From: Bacteroides rodentium JCM 16496 | GTDB lineage: Bacteria; Bacteroidota; Bacteroidia; Bacteroidales; Bacteroidaceae | Length of the DNA stretch: 32,820 bases | Direction of reading: 5' to 3' | Assembly: GCF_000614125.1 (NCBI RefSeq) | Contig: NZ_BAKJ01000048.1 | Coordinates: 1-32,820 of the forward strand | Shown here: one piece after another, positions 16,007 through 26,546 of the stretch | Position numbering within the stretch: position 1 is the stretch's first letter | Layout of the letters: each line of letters begins with the position of its first letter | Position numbers and translations under genes: made by a program | The notes under the pieces: generated by a model | The model's database searches: none | What the model was told of the DNA's origin: nothing | What the model saw: only the letters and a program-made list of their open reading frames with translations

Positions 16007-19000
16007 ATGAATTTGAATTTTAGAAAAACGGCGCTGCTTGCAGGGATATGCTCGGTATTCAGTCTGGGTTATACACCTCAACTCTTTGCAGTATCATCAA
16101 CGGATACCGTTGAGGCAGTGCAGCAAACAAAAAAAATTACGGGTACCGTCAGCGATGCGATGGGACCGATTATCGGTGCCAACGTATTGGAAAAAGGTAC
16201 CTCGAACGGTATGATTACCGACATCAATGGTAATTTCACATTGAACGTAAAGCCGGGAGCTACTATCGTAGTCTCTTTCATCGGCTATGTCAGCCAGGAA
16301 ATAAAGATAACAAACCAGACGAAGCTGAATGTTACGCTGAAGGAAGACAGCGAGATGCTGGACGAAGTTGTTGTCGTTGGTTATGGTACGATGAAGAAGA
16401 GCGACCTTTCCGGTTCTTCGGTATCTATGGGCGAAGACAAAATCAAAGGCTCTATCATTACGAATCTTGACCAGTCGCTGCAAGGACGTGCTGCTGGTGT
16501 GACTGCGGTGCAGACCAGTGGAGCGCCGGGTTCATCGTCCTCTATCCGCGTGCGCGGCCAGGCTACTATCAACTCTAATGCCGAACCGCTTTATGTGATT
16601 GACGGGGTGATTGTGCAGAGCCAAGGACAGCGAGGTGCCGACTACGGTTTGGGCGATGCGCTTGGAAACGGTTCCGTGTCAACCGTGTCCCCTCTTTCTA
16701 CCATCAACCCGCAGGACATCGTCTCCATGGAAATCCTGAAGGATGCTTCTGCCACCGCTATCTATGGTGCACAAGGAGCCAATGGTGTGGTGCTCATCAC
16801 GACCAAGCGCGGTAAGAGCGGAGAAGCGAAGTTTACTTACGACGGCATGGTGGCCATGCAACGGCAGACCAAGCGCATCGACATGATGAACTTGCGTGAA
16901 TATGCCGAATTCTACAACGAGATGGCAGAGATAGGCGAAATTGCCGACCCCAGTAACCTTTATTCCGACCCGTCGCTGCTGGGACATGGTACAAACTGGC
17001 AAGATGCCATCTTCCAGACAGCCTTGCAACACCAGCATCAGGTATCGGCACAAGGCGGAACGGATAAAGTGCAGTATTATGCTTCCGCTTCCTATATGGA
17101 CCAGGAAGGTACTATTATCGGTTCGGACTTCAACCGCTACAGCTTCCGTGTGAATCTGGATGCGCAGCTCAAGAAATGGTTGAAGCTGGGATTGAGTGCC
17201 TCTTATGCCGCTACCGATGAAAGTCTGAAGCTTGCCGACAGTGAACAAGGCTTGATTTACTATTCTTTGCAGACTTTGCCTGATATTCCTATATATAATG
17301 TGGATGGCAGTTATGCCACTGTGGTACGCGAAGGATGGACGAACCCGAATCCCATTGCCCTTGCCATGATGGACGACATCCTGCTGAAGCGGCAACGCCT
17401 TTCGGGAAATATCTTCTTTGAGGTGACTCCCATCAAGAACTTGATATGGCATGCCGAACTAGGCTATGACATTGGTGCCTCCAAGTCCGACCGATACAAA
17501 CCGATGGTAGATTTGGGAGGATGGCAGCGCATGACCAACGAAAGCGGTATCCAGAAAAACAGCAACACCTTTTGGCAGCTGAAAAATTATGTAACCTATA
17601 GTGGAAATATCGGTGATAACCATCATTACACCGCCATGATGGGCCAGGAATGTTGGGAATCGAATTATGATTATACCAGCATTTTCCGTACGGGCCTTCC
17701 TTCGGATGCAGTGCACAATCCGGCACTGGGCACCGGTACACCAGTCATCAACTCCGGCTTCGGCAGTGCTTCTCAGGCCTCTTTCTTTACCCGCTTGACT
17801 TATAATTATGCCGATCGTTATTTGGGTACATATACCTATCGTTATGACGGTTCGTCCAATTTCGGCCCTTCTAACCGTTGGGCAGGGTTCCATTCATTTG
17901 CGCTCTCTTGGCGTTTCTCCAACGAGAAGTTCTTTGAGCCGTTGAAGAACGTCATCAACAACGGTAAGTTGCGTATAGGATGGGGACAGACCGGTAACGC
18001 CAATATTGGTGGTTACAAATGGGGCTCTCCTATGTCGCGCATGCCGTCCGGACTGGGTATGGGTTATCGCCCGGCACAGATACCTAATACCGCTATCCAA
18101 TGGGAAAGCCAGGAGCAGTGGAATGTCGGTCTGGATTTGGGCTTCTTCAACGACCGTATCGGTCTGGTTGTAGACTGGTATAAGAAAATTTCCAATGACA
18201 TGCTGATGAAGTTACAGCTTCCTTCTTACATGGGTACTTCGGGCAATGGCTCTTCTGCTTTGGCGGCTCCTTACGGTAACTACGGAAGCATCGAAAATAC
18301 CGGTCTAGAAATCTCGTTGAACACACATCCGCTCATCGGCACTTTCCAATGGGATTCTGATTTCCAGATTTCTTTTAATAAGAACAAACTGAGATCCTTG
18401 CAAAATACAGCCAGTGCAGCCATCGTGGGATATGGCCAGTGGAGTGATGTGGTGAGTATGACCAATGTAGGCGAGTCTTTGTTCAGCTTCTACGGATATG
18501 TCACCGATGGAGTTTATAAGGATTTGCACGATTTGCAGACTTCTGCCAAACCAGCCAAGTATCCTGCCGATGGCGTATTCAACCGTACCAATACCGTATG
18601 GGTGGGCGATATCAAGTATAAAGACTTGAACGGAGATGGCGTTATCAATGACTTTGATAAGACCAATATCGGTTCTCCGCTGCCTAAGTTCACGTTTGGT
18701 TGGACCAATACTTTCCGTTACAAGAATTTTGACCTGAGTGTGTTCATCAACGGAAGTTACGGCAATAAGGTGTTCAATTATCTTGATATGAAGTTGTCTG
18801 CAATGAACAATGTATGGGTAAATACTCCCACCTCAGTAATGGGACACGCTAACCTGGCACCCATCAATCCTGACAAGGTGTATGCCGATGGTGGACATTG
18901 GTATGATGATGTGACCAACGTATATGTCACAAATCCCAATGCCAGCATTCCGCGTCCTACGCGCAATGATCCTAATGACAATGATGCTATAAGCGACCGT

Positions 19001-19258
19001 TATGTGGAAGATGGTTCTTACATCCGTCTGAAGAACATTACGTTGGGCTATACTTTCCCAAAAAAGATGATTAAGAAAATCGGTCTGGAAAGTTTGCGCC
19101 TTTCTGCCAATGTGCAGAACTTGCTGACAATTACCGGTTACGATGGCTATGATCCGGAAATCGGTGCAAGCACGGCAAGCGAGAACGTATATGGATTGGA
19201 CTTCGGACGTTATCCATCGCCTACGGTTTATTCTTTCAATCTGAATGTGTCATTTTAA
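16007..19258 (+). CDS. SusC-like TonB-dependent oligosaccharide transporter (first pair)
   Basis: 1083 residues. A signal peptide (to about residue 29) is followed by a CarboxypepD_reg-like domain (ITGTVSDAMGPIIGANVLEK, about 43-112), the TonB-box-like MLDEVVVVGYG (117-127), a plug domain with LYVIDGVIV and ATAIYGAQGANGVVLITTKRG, and a large beta-barrel. DLNGDGVINDFDKTNIGSP and the final YSFNLNVSF with terminal Phe are standard for SusC. It imports oligosaccharides across the outer membrane using TonB energy, with SusD as lid. susD1 starts 16 bp downstream. Its first ~125 residues are strongly similar to those of the second SusC (26856-30103), while plug and barrel differ. Confidence 0.96.
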   Translation: MNLNFRKTALLAGICSVFSLGYTPQLFAVSSTDTVEAVQQTKKITGTVSDAMGPIIGANVLEKGTSNGMITDINGNFTLNVKPGATIVVSFIGYVSQEIKITNQTKLNVTLKEDSEMLDEVVVVGYGTMKKSDLSGSSVSMGEDKIKGSIITNLDQSLQGRAAGVTAVQTSGAPGSSSSIRVRGQATINSNAEPLYVIDGVIVQSQGQRGADYGLGDALGNGSVSTVSPLSTINPQDIVSMEILKDASATAIYGAQGANGVVLITTKRGKSGEAKFTYDGMVAMQRQTKRIDMMNLREYAEFYNEMAEIGEIADPSNLYSDPSLLGHGTNWQDAIFQTALQHQHQVSAQGGTDKVQYYASASYMDQEGTIIGSDFNRYSFRVNLDAQLKKWLKLGLSASYAATDESLKLADSEQGLIYYSLQTLPDIPIYNVDGSYATVVREGWTNPNPIALAMMDDILLKRQRLSGNIFFEVTPIKNLIWHAELGYDIGASKSDRYKPMVDLGGWQRMTNESGIQKNSNTFWQLKNYVTYSGNIGDNHHYTAMMGQECWESNYDYTSIFRTGLPSDAVHNPALGTGTPVINSGFGSASQASFFTRLTYNYADRYLGTYTYRYDGSSNFGPSNRWAGFHSFALSWRFSNEKFFEPLKNVINNGKLRIGWGQTGNANIGGYKWGSPMSRMPSGLGMGYRPAQIPNTAIQWESQEQWNVGLDLGFFNDRIGLVVDWYKKISNDMLMKLQLPSYMGTSGNGSSALAAPYGNYGSIENTGLEISLNTHPLIGTFQWDSDFQISFNKNKLRSLQNTASAAIVGYGQWSDVVSMTNVGESLFSFYGYVTDGVYKDLHDLQTSAKPAKYPADGVFNRTNTVWVGDIKYKDLNGDGVINDFDKTNIGSPLPKFTFGWTNTFRYKNFDLSVFINGSYGNKVFNYLDMKLSAMNNVWVNTPTSVMGHANLAPINPDKVYADGGHWYDDVTNVYVTNPNASIPRPTRNDPNDNDAISDRYVEDGSYIRLKNITLGYTFPKKMIKKIGLESLRLSANVQNLLTITGYDGYDPEIGASTASENVYGLDFGRYPSPTVYSFNLNVSF

Positions 19259-19274
19259 TTAACCTGAATACAGA

Positions 19275-21005
19275 ATGAATATGAAAATAAAAGATTTGAA
19301 ATATATGGCTGTTGCGGCAGTTCTGGGTTTGGGAACCGTCTCCTGCGAGGATTTCCTTGACCGTCCGCAAGAAGATGGTTACAATGAAGCTAACTTTTAT
19401 CAGAATGACGAACAGTGCATCCAGGGTGTGAACTATCTGTACAACTCTCCTTGGTATGACTATCAACGCGGATTTATCAAAGTGGCCGAAGTGCTTTCGG
19501 GCAACTATTATATGGGTGGAGAGAAGTACTTGAACTTTTCTGTGAACGGTACGGACGAGTCACTGGTGAACATGTCCTATGCCTTGTGGGCAGTAAACGG
19601 TCATGCCAATACGGTGTACAACCGTTTGAAAAGCGCCAATGCCAGCCAAGCTGTGAAGAACCAGTGCATGGGTGAGTGCCTCACTTGGAAGGCCATGGCC
19701 TATTTCTATCTGGTGCGTTCGTTTGGCGCAGTGCCCATTGTGCACGACAATACCGCAGAACTGACAGGCGGGAATTATAACAGTAAGTTCAAGGTAGAGG
19801 CTGCCGATGTGTATGAGTACATCATCATGACGTTGGAAAAGGCAATTGAACTTTTGCCTGAACGTGGAAAGGATGGGCGCATTGACCAGTATAGTGCCAA
19901 AGGTTTGTTGGCGAAAGTTTATCTGACCCGCTCGGGCATTAGCGGCACTCGCAACGCCGATGATTTGGCAAAAGCCGCCCAATATGCCAAGGATGTGATT
20001 GACAACTCCGGACGCCAGCTCATGAAGAACTACTCGGATATATTCCGCATGCAGAACAATCTGAACCAAGAAGCTTTACTTTCTTGGCACTGGTCTGCCG
20101 GACGTGACCCGTGGACACAGCAGAACACATTGCAGAGCGACCTTGCCATTGCCGGATTCAGTGACCAGGGCGATTGCTGGGGCGGATATTCCGGTTTGTC
20201 GGTTGACTTGCAGCTGGCTTTTGGTGTGGATTTGCTTAAAAACAATGCGCCGGAGCAGATTATACAGATTCCTGACACACGTCTCAAGGCTACTATGATG
20301 CTGCCCGGATTCACCTACGATTATTTCTGGCAAGACCGTGGTGGATTCAATTATCTGAAATTCCTTTACGACAAGGATTACGCCAAAGGTTCGCCGGGTG
20401 AGTTGCAGTCGGCTACAGGTGCCAACTGTGTGAAGCACCTTTATGGTAATAACTACGACCACGAACTTGCCACCGGTGTCAGTGCGCAGAACATGGCTTA
20501 TCAACTGAGCACGCATATCCTCCGTCTGGCTGATATCTATCTGATATATGCCGAGGCCAAGATGGGAACAGCCTCTTCTACTACCGATGCCAGTGCTATT
20601 GATGCTTTCTATGCTGTCCAGTCACGTGCCATTCCGGGAACTACGCGTCCGGAATCTATCACTTGGGAGGACATTTGGAAAGAACGCCGCCTGGAACTTG
20701 CCATGGAGGGCGACCGTTGGTTCGACTTTGTACGCCTTTCATATTATGATATGGAGCGTGCCATCAATGAGCTGAAGTCACAGAAGCGTAATCCTTATTA
20801 CAACCTGAATGCTTTGTATAAAGAGTTTTATGAAACAGGGAAGTACACGATGACGGATGATCAAAAGTACGACACCGACACTCCGATTCCCAACGTGACT
20901 GCGGCAAGCTTTACGCTTCCTTTCCCTACTCAGGATGTGGTGTTCAATCCTAATTTGATGGAGGCTCCCGTACATGTGGACGTGCGCAGCGAATTTAGTT
21001 ACTAA
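19275..21005 (+). CDS. SusD-like glycan-binding lipoprotein (first pair)
   Basis: 576 residues with a lipoprotein signal peptide (LGLGTVSCEDFLDRPQ). RagB/SusD family features: MSYALWAVNGHANTVYNRL, the TPR-like helix MGECLTWKAMAYFYLVRSFGAVPIV, RLADIYLIYAEA and the C-terminal WEDIWKERRLELAMEGDRWFDFVRL. It acts on the cell surface as the lid over SusC1 and binds the polysaccharide or its fragments. It lies 16 bp after susC1 and 17 bp before the next lipoprotein gene, so all are in one operon. Either ATG (19275 or 19281) could be the start. Confidence 0.96.
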   Translation: MNMKIKDLKYMAVAAVLGLGTVSCEDFLDRPQEDGYNEANFYQNDEQCIQGVNYLYNSPWYDYQRGFIKVAEVLSGNYYMGGEKYLNFSVNGTDESLVNMSYALWAVNGHANTVYNRLKSANASQAVKNQCMGECLTWKAMAYFYLVRSFGAVPIVHDNTAELTGGNYNSKFKVEAADVYEYIIMTLEKAIELLPERGKDGRIDQYSAKGLLAKVYLTRSGISGTRNADDLAKAAQYAKDVIDNSGRQLMKNYSDIFRMQNNLNQEALLSWHWSAGRDPWTQQNTLQSDLAIAGFSDQGDCWGGYSGLSVDLQLAFGVDLLKNNAPEQIIQIPDTRLKATMMLPGFTYDYFWQDRGGFNYLKFLYDKDYAKGSPGELQSATGANCVKHLYGNNYDHELATGVSAQNMAYQLSTHILRLADIYLIYAEAKMGTASSTTDASAIDAFYAVQSRAIPGTTRPESITWEDIWKERRLELAMEGDRWFDFVRLSYYDMERAINELKSQKRNPYYNLNALYKEFYETGKYTMTDDQKYDTDTPIPNVTAASFTLPFPTQDVVFNPNLMEAPVHVDVRSEFSY

Positions 21006-21022
21006 TTTTAAAGCATACAACG

Positions 21023-22330
21023 ATGAGAAAGAATAAATATATCAACTGGCTGATGGCAGCTGTCACGGTAGCTGCCTCATTCGCAGCGACTGCTTGCGAG
21101 GATGAGCCTGACAAATATGAAGTGGCAGGAGGCTTGCCGGTACTGAAATATGTGCGTACTCCGCTTGCCGCCGAAGCCGACTCTTTGCTGACCGGTGCCT
21201 ATATGTCGAACACGGTGGTATTGGTGGGCGAGAATCTGCGAAGCATTTGCGAGATTTATTTCAACGACCAGAAAGCGATACTTAATACAAGCTATATGAC
21301 CGACCATACCGTGTATGTGGATGTTCCTGGAGATATTCCCGCCAAGGTGACGGATAAGCTGTACATGATAACCCGTTCCAAAGATACGGTGGACTATGAC
21401 TTCAAGGTATTGGTACCTGCCCCGAAGGTGAACTCCATGTCTTGTGAGTTTGCCAAGCCGGGTAGTGAGGTCACTCTCTATGGCGACTATTTTATCGATG
21501 ACCCCAATAAGCCCCTTACCATCACGATGGCAGGCAATGTGGAAGTGACTGAGATAACCGATATCACCAAGACGGCTGTTAGTTTCATTCTGCCGGACGA
21601 TGCTCCCGAAGGCTATATTAACGTGAAGTCCATTTATGGTGTGGGCCGTTCCAAATTCCGCTATTATGACACCCGCAATATATTGTTCGATTGGGACGGT
21701 TCTCATGGCGGACATACGATAGGCCTTGGCTGGCGCGACGGAAGTAAAATCAAGATGGAAGAAGATGAGCAGAGCCTTGACGGTGCATATATCTGCTTTG
21801 GAAAGGACGCTACCACCATATCCGGCGAGGTAGGAGCTACTTGGGCTGAAGACCCGTTGAGCTTCAACTACTGGCCCGATGGCGGTGAGCATCCGGCTCT
21901 CTCTTCCCGTCCCGCTTTTGCGGCAATGCTGGAGGAATACGGGGTAAAAAAATTGCAGATTAAGTTCGAGGTATGTGTACCGGCTGAAAGCCCGTGGAGT
22001 TCGGCTGCCCTGCAGATTATGTTTACAGGCGACCAACATGTCACTAGTGCTACCGGTAGCAATGCTTATTTTTCGGACACCAAATTGCCGCGTGGCTTGT
22101 GGATACCTTGGGCTGCTACCGGTACCTATAATACGGGTGGCAAGTGGGTGACTGCTTCTCTCAATTTGTCCGACTTCAACAAGACACACGAAGGAAAGCC
22201 TTGTGACGTGCCTTTGGACAAGACAATGTTTACAGGACTGACATTCTTTGTTTGGCATGGCGGGCTTGCCGGAACGGAGTGCACACCGCGCATCATGGTG
22301 GATAACATCCGTGTGGTCCCCATTGAATAA
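21023..22330 (+). CDS. Surface glycan-binding lipoprotein with IPT/TIG-like domains (SGBP-B type)
   Basis: 435 residues, lipoprotein Cys25 (SFAATACEDEPDK). After the anchor come two IPT/TIG-like beta-sandwich domains (VVLVGENLRSICEIYFNDQ and PGSEVTLYGDYFIDD), and from about residue 215 a larger C-terminal glycan-binding domain (NILFDWDGSHGGHTIGLGWRDG, YNTGGKWVTASLNLSDFN, ending RIMVDNIRVV). This plan matches the surface glycan-binding proteins encoded after susD in xyloglucan and mannan loci, which bind polymer on the cell surface but do not cut it. Trp residues in the C-terminal domain are candidates for sugar stacking. Which glycan it binds is inferred from the neighbouring mannanases. Confidence 0.88.
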   Translation: MRKNKYINWLMAAVTVAASFAATACEDEPDKYEVAGGLPVLKYVRTPLAAEADSLLTGAYMSNTVVLVGENLRSICEIYFNDQKAILNTSYMTDHTVYVDVPGDIPAKVTDKLYMITRSKDTVDYDFKVLVPAPKVNSMSCEFAKPGSEVTLYGDYFIDDPNKPLTITMAGNVEVTEITDITKTAVSFILPDDAPEGYINVKSIYGVGRSKFRYYDTRNILFDWDGSHGGHTIGLGWRDGSKIKMEEDEQSLDGAYICFGKDATTISGEVGATWAEDPLSFNYWPDGGEHPALSSRPAFAAMLEEYGVKKLQIKFEVCVPAESPWSSAALQIMFTGDQHVTSATGSNAYFSDTKLPRGLWIPWAATGTYNTGGKWVTASLNLSDFNKTHEGKPCDVPLDKTMFTGLTFFVWHGGLAGTECTPRIMVDNIRVVPIE

Positions 22331-22350
22331 CCCTTAAAATGTATTCTGAT

Positions 22351-24668
22351 ATGAACAAGACATATAGACTTTCGGCACTCTGGACGATGTGCCTCATGCT
22401 TCTTGGAAGCGTGTTGCTTACGGCATGCCTCAGTGAGGATGACGTGGATACCAACCAATACAAGGGTGGTGTTAATCTCAATGTGTTCGGCCCGAGTCCT
22501 GTGGCCCGCGGCGGCGTGCTCCGCTTTTTGGGCTCCGGTCTGGACAAGGTGACCGGAGTGGAGATTCCCGGTTGCGATGTGATTTCGGACATTGAAGTGA
22601 TAAGCGCGAACGAGATTCGCATCACGGTGCCGCAGACGGCAGAACCCGGACTGGTGACACTGAAAACGGCGAATGGCGCGATTGTCACCAAAACCAAGCT
22701 TACTTATACGGAACCTATCGGCCTGGACAAGGTTACGCCGGCTTCCGTTAAACCGGGAACGGAACTTGCCATTGACGGTGAGTATCTTAACCTGATAAAG
22801 GAGGTTATTTTTGCAGACAATGTAGTAGTGCTTCAAGAGGATTTTGTTTCTCAGAGCCGTAAGCAGATTAAACTTGTTGTTCCCTTCGAGGCACAGAGTG
22901 GAAAAATCATCATTTCCGATGGTGCGGAGATACCCAACTGGATTTATTCTGATGATGAGCTGGATGTAATCCTGCCTTCTGTGGAAGCTCCTCTTGACCT
23001 TTCTGCCAAGAAGCCGGGAGACGAGATTGTGGTGAAAGGAACCAACCTTGATTTGGCAACTGTCGTAAAGATGCCTAACGGCGATGAAGTGGAATTTGTG
23101 TATGCCAATACGGCAGAAGCTGGCGAAACGCTTACTTTCACGCTCCCCGATAATGCTTCGGACGGTGCGGTGGTAATGATTCCGGCTTCGGGCGTGGAGG
23201 TGGCTATTGCCACTATCGGCATGGCCCTGCCCGAAAAAGTGGTGGCTACCCCTGCCGAGGAACTGCGCGGCGGTGACATCATTACGTTGACAGGTGTCAA
23301 CATGGAGCTGGTGACTACGGTTACTTTCCCCGGTGTCGCCGAGGCTGTGGAACCCGTTTCAAAGAATGCTACGGAAGTGAAGGTGGAAATGCCTGCTGCC
23401 GCCATCAGTGGCGAATTGTTGCTGAACACGGCAAGCGGTACATCCGTGCCGGTGGCTATTGTCACACAGAAGCCGGAGTTTATGGGCTTTGCCAGTGATG
23501 CGGTCTCTTTGGGCAGCGATGTGACCATTAAAGGCAAGAACCTCGATTTGGTGGCAAAGGTCATCTATACGGGTGGTGCCGAAGTGGAAGTGACTCCGGC
23601 TTCTGCTACAGAACTGACGGTAGAGATGCCTACCACGGGAAGTGAGTCCGGTGTATTGACATTGGTGATGGCTAATGGCGAGACGGTGGAAACCGGAGAA
23701 CTGACCATCAACGCTCCCGAATTCTGTTACATTCCGGTGCTTCCGGGTGCCGATGAGGAGCTGAAGGGCGGTGAAGTGCTTTCTTTGAAAGTAGAGAATG
23801 CCGACAAACTGCAAGGCGTGAAGGTGAATGATAAAGATGTACAGTATATCCTTACTGCCAATGCCGATTTGCTGGTTAACGTTCCGCAGATGGCAGGCAA
23901 AGGCAGCAAGGTGACACTGGTTTCTTCCAATGGATCCATAGACTACTTTATTGATTTCATTCCGGCCACGGAAATAGAAAACGTGGTGATGGACGAGATG
24001 CGTGACCTTGGTAATTGGGCAGGTGAAGGTGATGGAGGTGCATTCCGCCTTTATAAGAAAGATTTGACGGATGCAGGTTTTGCTCCGGGTGCCAAACTTC
24101 GTTTCTATGTCAAGATATATGGAGATACTCAGATTCAAGTCAATAATGCCAATTGGGGACAGTACACTGTGCTGGAGGGAATGAGTGAGAATGCAAGATG
24201 ATAGAATTGGATGTTACCCAGGATTTGTATGATGAGATTATGAATACGAATGATGGATGGAGCGATACCGGTTTTGTCATCCAGGGCAAAGGATGTATTG
24301 TCAACAGGGTATCCGTCTGGTACAAGATTTCCCTTGAAACCACCGTATGGAAAGGTAGCCTTGATATGGCAAATTGGAAGGTGAACCATGAAATGAGACC
24401 CAATACCATGTTTGTAGATGGCGGTTTGGAAGCCGGTATGACGTTGAGGCTTTATTTCGATGTGTATGAAGCGGACAATAAGGTAAAGTGGTTCGACGGT
24501 CATTGGGGAGCTTTGTCCGGTGGCGCGGAATTGGTGCCCGACAATGGAGTGATAACTATTCCTGTGGATGATGATTTGGCAACCAAACTGACCACTCTCA
24601 TAGATTGGGGATATGCTTTCATTGTGCAAGGCACGGGTTGTACGCTTACCAAGGTAACCATTGAATAA
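22351..24668 (+). CDS. Long multi-domain surface lipoprotein: IPT/Ig-like ladder plus two C-terminal binding modules, frameshifted
   Basis: The start at 22351 (MNKTYRLSALWTMCLMLLGS) gives lipoprotein Cys26; the ATG at 22339 is also possible. About six tandem Ig/IPT-like repeats follow, each with a P-G-x-x-(V/L/I)-x-(L/I)-x-G-x-N-L pattern (PGDEIVVKGTNLDLATVVKM, LRGGDIITLTGVNMELVTTV, LGSDVTIKGKNLDLVAKVIY). From about 23980 there are two similar modules of ~115 residues, ending FVIQGKGCIVNRVSV and FIVQGTGCTLTKVTIE. One A is missing at about 24198 (GCA AGA ATG became GCA AGATG), so the first frame stops at 24201 and the rest continues from 24198 to 24668. The repaired protein has about 772 residues. 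Likely a tall surface glycan-binding protein; the modules resemble the domain inserted in the GH26 enzyme next door. Confidence 0.83.
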
Positions 24669-24686
24669 TGAATTAAATAGGGTTGT

Positions 24687-24723
24687 TGTGCAGGGAAGGC
24701 GGTGTGAATCCCTTCTCTGCACA
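24687..24723 (+). terminator. Hairpin between the surface protein and GH26 genes
   Basis: TGTGCAGGGAAGG (24687-24699) pairs with CCTTCTCTGCACA (24711-24723) with one wobble pair, followed by TTATAAAAA. With few T residues after it, partial termination or mRNA processing within the operon is more likely than full termination. Confidence 0.5.
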
Positions 24724-24743
24724 TTATAAAAAACTATACGATT

Positions 24744-26466
24744 ATGAAGACAAATAAGATACGTGCTGCCTTATTCATGGCAGCAACCCTCTGCCTGGCA
24801 TCGTGTGCCGATACCGATGCGCAGTATACCATTCCCGAGGTGGATGCTCCGGCAGTGGTGAAGACAACTCCCGAGGCAGGAGCAAGCAAAGTGAAGCGGG
24901 GCGACATCACCATTCAGGTGGAGTATGACAAGAACGTGTTTTTCGCTACTGCCGACTTGGACAAGATTTCCTTTACCGGAGGCAAGTTGCTGAGTGCCGA
25001 TGTGATTGGCTCGAGCAAGGTGCTGACACTGACGGTGAACGTGCCCGGACGTGAAACCGATTGCGCGTTGACCATTCCCGCAGGCGTGGTGCTGGGTCCG
25101 AACAAAATGCCTGCCCCGGAAGTTTCGCTCAACTTCGCACCGTGGCACTCGACAAGGCACCGGTGGCGGCTACTGCGGCTCCGGCAGTGAAGCTGTACAA
25201 TTACCTTTTGGAGAATTACGAGACCAAATCACTCTCCGCCATGATGGCGAAAGAGTCGTGGAACACCGACATGTCCGAACGCGTATTCCAGTGGACGGGC
25301 AAATATCCTGCCATCAACACCTTCGACTACGGCCATCTGGCATGGTCGGTGGCGGGTGCCGACTGGATAAACTATGGCGACATCACTCCCGTCAAGGAGT
25401 GGGCGGACAAGAATGGTATCGTGTCGTGCATGTGGCACTGGAACGTACCCAAAGAAGCTCCCGCCAACTATATCACATTGTGGAGCGGCGAACAGGAGAT
25501 GCCTGCCGACTGGAGCCAATCCGTGCAGCTGAACAACGATGCTGCCAAAGCCATCTTTGCCACTGCTAAGGTTGGTGATGTGGTGCGTGTAGCAGTGAAA
25601 GATGTGGCTGCCGGTGCACAAGGTGCCTTTAAGCACGGAGGCACATGGCAGGTATTACCTCCGAATACGAGTATTTCGACATTACGGGTGATTTCACCAT
25701 GCCCATTACTGAAGAAATTCTTGCGATATTGAAGGAAAGCGGACTGATTGTGAGTGGTCACGACTATGTAGCTACCGGCATCTATCTCGAGGGCGAGGGC
25801 ATTACTGCTGTTCCCGACCTTGAAACCGGATATGCTTTCTATAAAGCCGATACCAAGTTCGATGCCGGCAATGCCTTGACAGAAGGCACTTGGGAAAACA
25901 AGTTCTTTATGCAAGACCTGGAGCACGTGGCTGGTTACCTGAAACTGCTGAAGGAGGCTGGCATACCGGTGCTGTGGCGTCCGCTCCACGAGGCAGCCGG
26001 TGGCTGGTTCTGGTGGGGTAAGGATGCCGCCAGCTTCAAGGCGATGTGGATAAAGATGTTCGACTACTTCAAGGCCCAGGGGCTGGATAATCTCATCTGG
26101 GTATGGACTACCGAAACCGGTGATGACGACTGGTATCCGGGTGACCAATACGTGGACATCGTGGGACGCGACCTTTATGGCAATGACGCTGCCGACTGTG
26201 CTTCACAGTACAGCTCCATCGTCGCAGCGTATGGAAGCAAGATGGTTTCGTTGAGCGAATGCGGCTATTCTGCCTACAGTAATTCTGCCATAGGTTTGGT
26301 TTCCGAGCAATGGGCTGGCGGTGCACGTTGGGGTTGGTTCATGCCGTGGTACGACGGCACGAACGAAGATGGTACTCCGATAGTCCATGCCGACGAGGCT
26401 TGGTGGAAGGATGCCATGAGCCAGGAGTTTGTTGTTAGCCGCGATCAATTGCCCTCAATGAAGTAG
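24744..26466 (+). CDS. GH26 endo-beta-1,4-mannanase lipoprotein with a module inserted in the barrel; two frameshifts
   Basis: Lipoprotein Cys21 (CLASCADTDAQ), then a Big_5-like Ig domain (TTPEAGASKVKRGDITIQVE), then the GH26 barrel from about residue 150. One A is lost near 25139 and one G near 25651; adding both gives exactly 574 codons plus stop. The catalytic residues are acid/base Glu417 (VLWRPLHEAAGG) and nucleophile Glu506 (VSLSECGYSA). The barrel strand ending CMWHWNVPKEA continues only at YAFYKADTKFDAGNALTEGT; between them about 125 residues (nt ~25455-25830) form an extra beta-rich module with three Trp residues like those of the C-terminal modules of the preceding surface protein. 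It cuts mannan or glucomannan backbones, probably at the cell surface. A strong terminator follows. Confidence 0.88.
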
Positions 26467-26500
26467 GAGAGAGTAGTTCCTGTAAAATAGCGAACAATAG

Positions 26501-26546
26501 GAAGGGTCGTTCCGGTCATTGCGCCGGAACGGCCCTTCTGCTTTTA
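26501..26546 (+). terminator. Strong intrinsic terminator after GH26
   Basis: GAAGGGTCGTTCCGG (26501-26515) pairs with CCGGAACGGCCCTTC (26524-26538) with one G-T wobble, followed by TGCTTTTA. It ends the SusC1-to-GH26 operon and separates it from the SusC2 operon. Confidence 0.85.

Noticed and set aside
21077..22258. 393-codon open frame on the minus strand opposite the surface glycan-binding protein
   Set aside because: It is the complement of a clearly real lipoprotein gene with signal peptide and domain motifs. The antisense product has no recognisable motif and no plausible start context.
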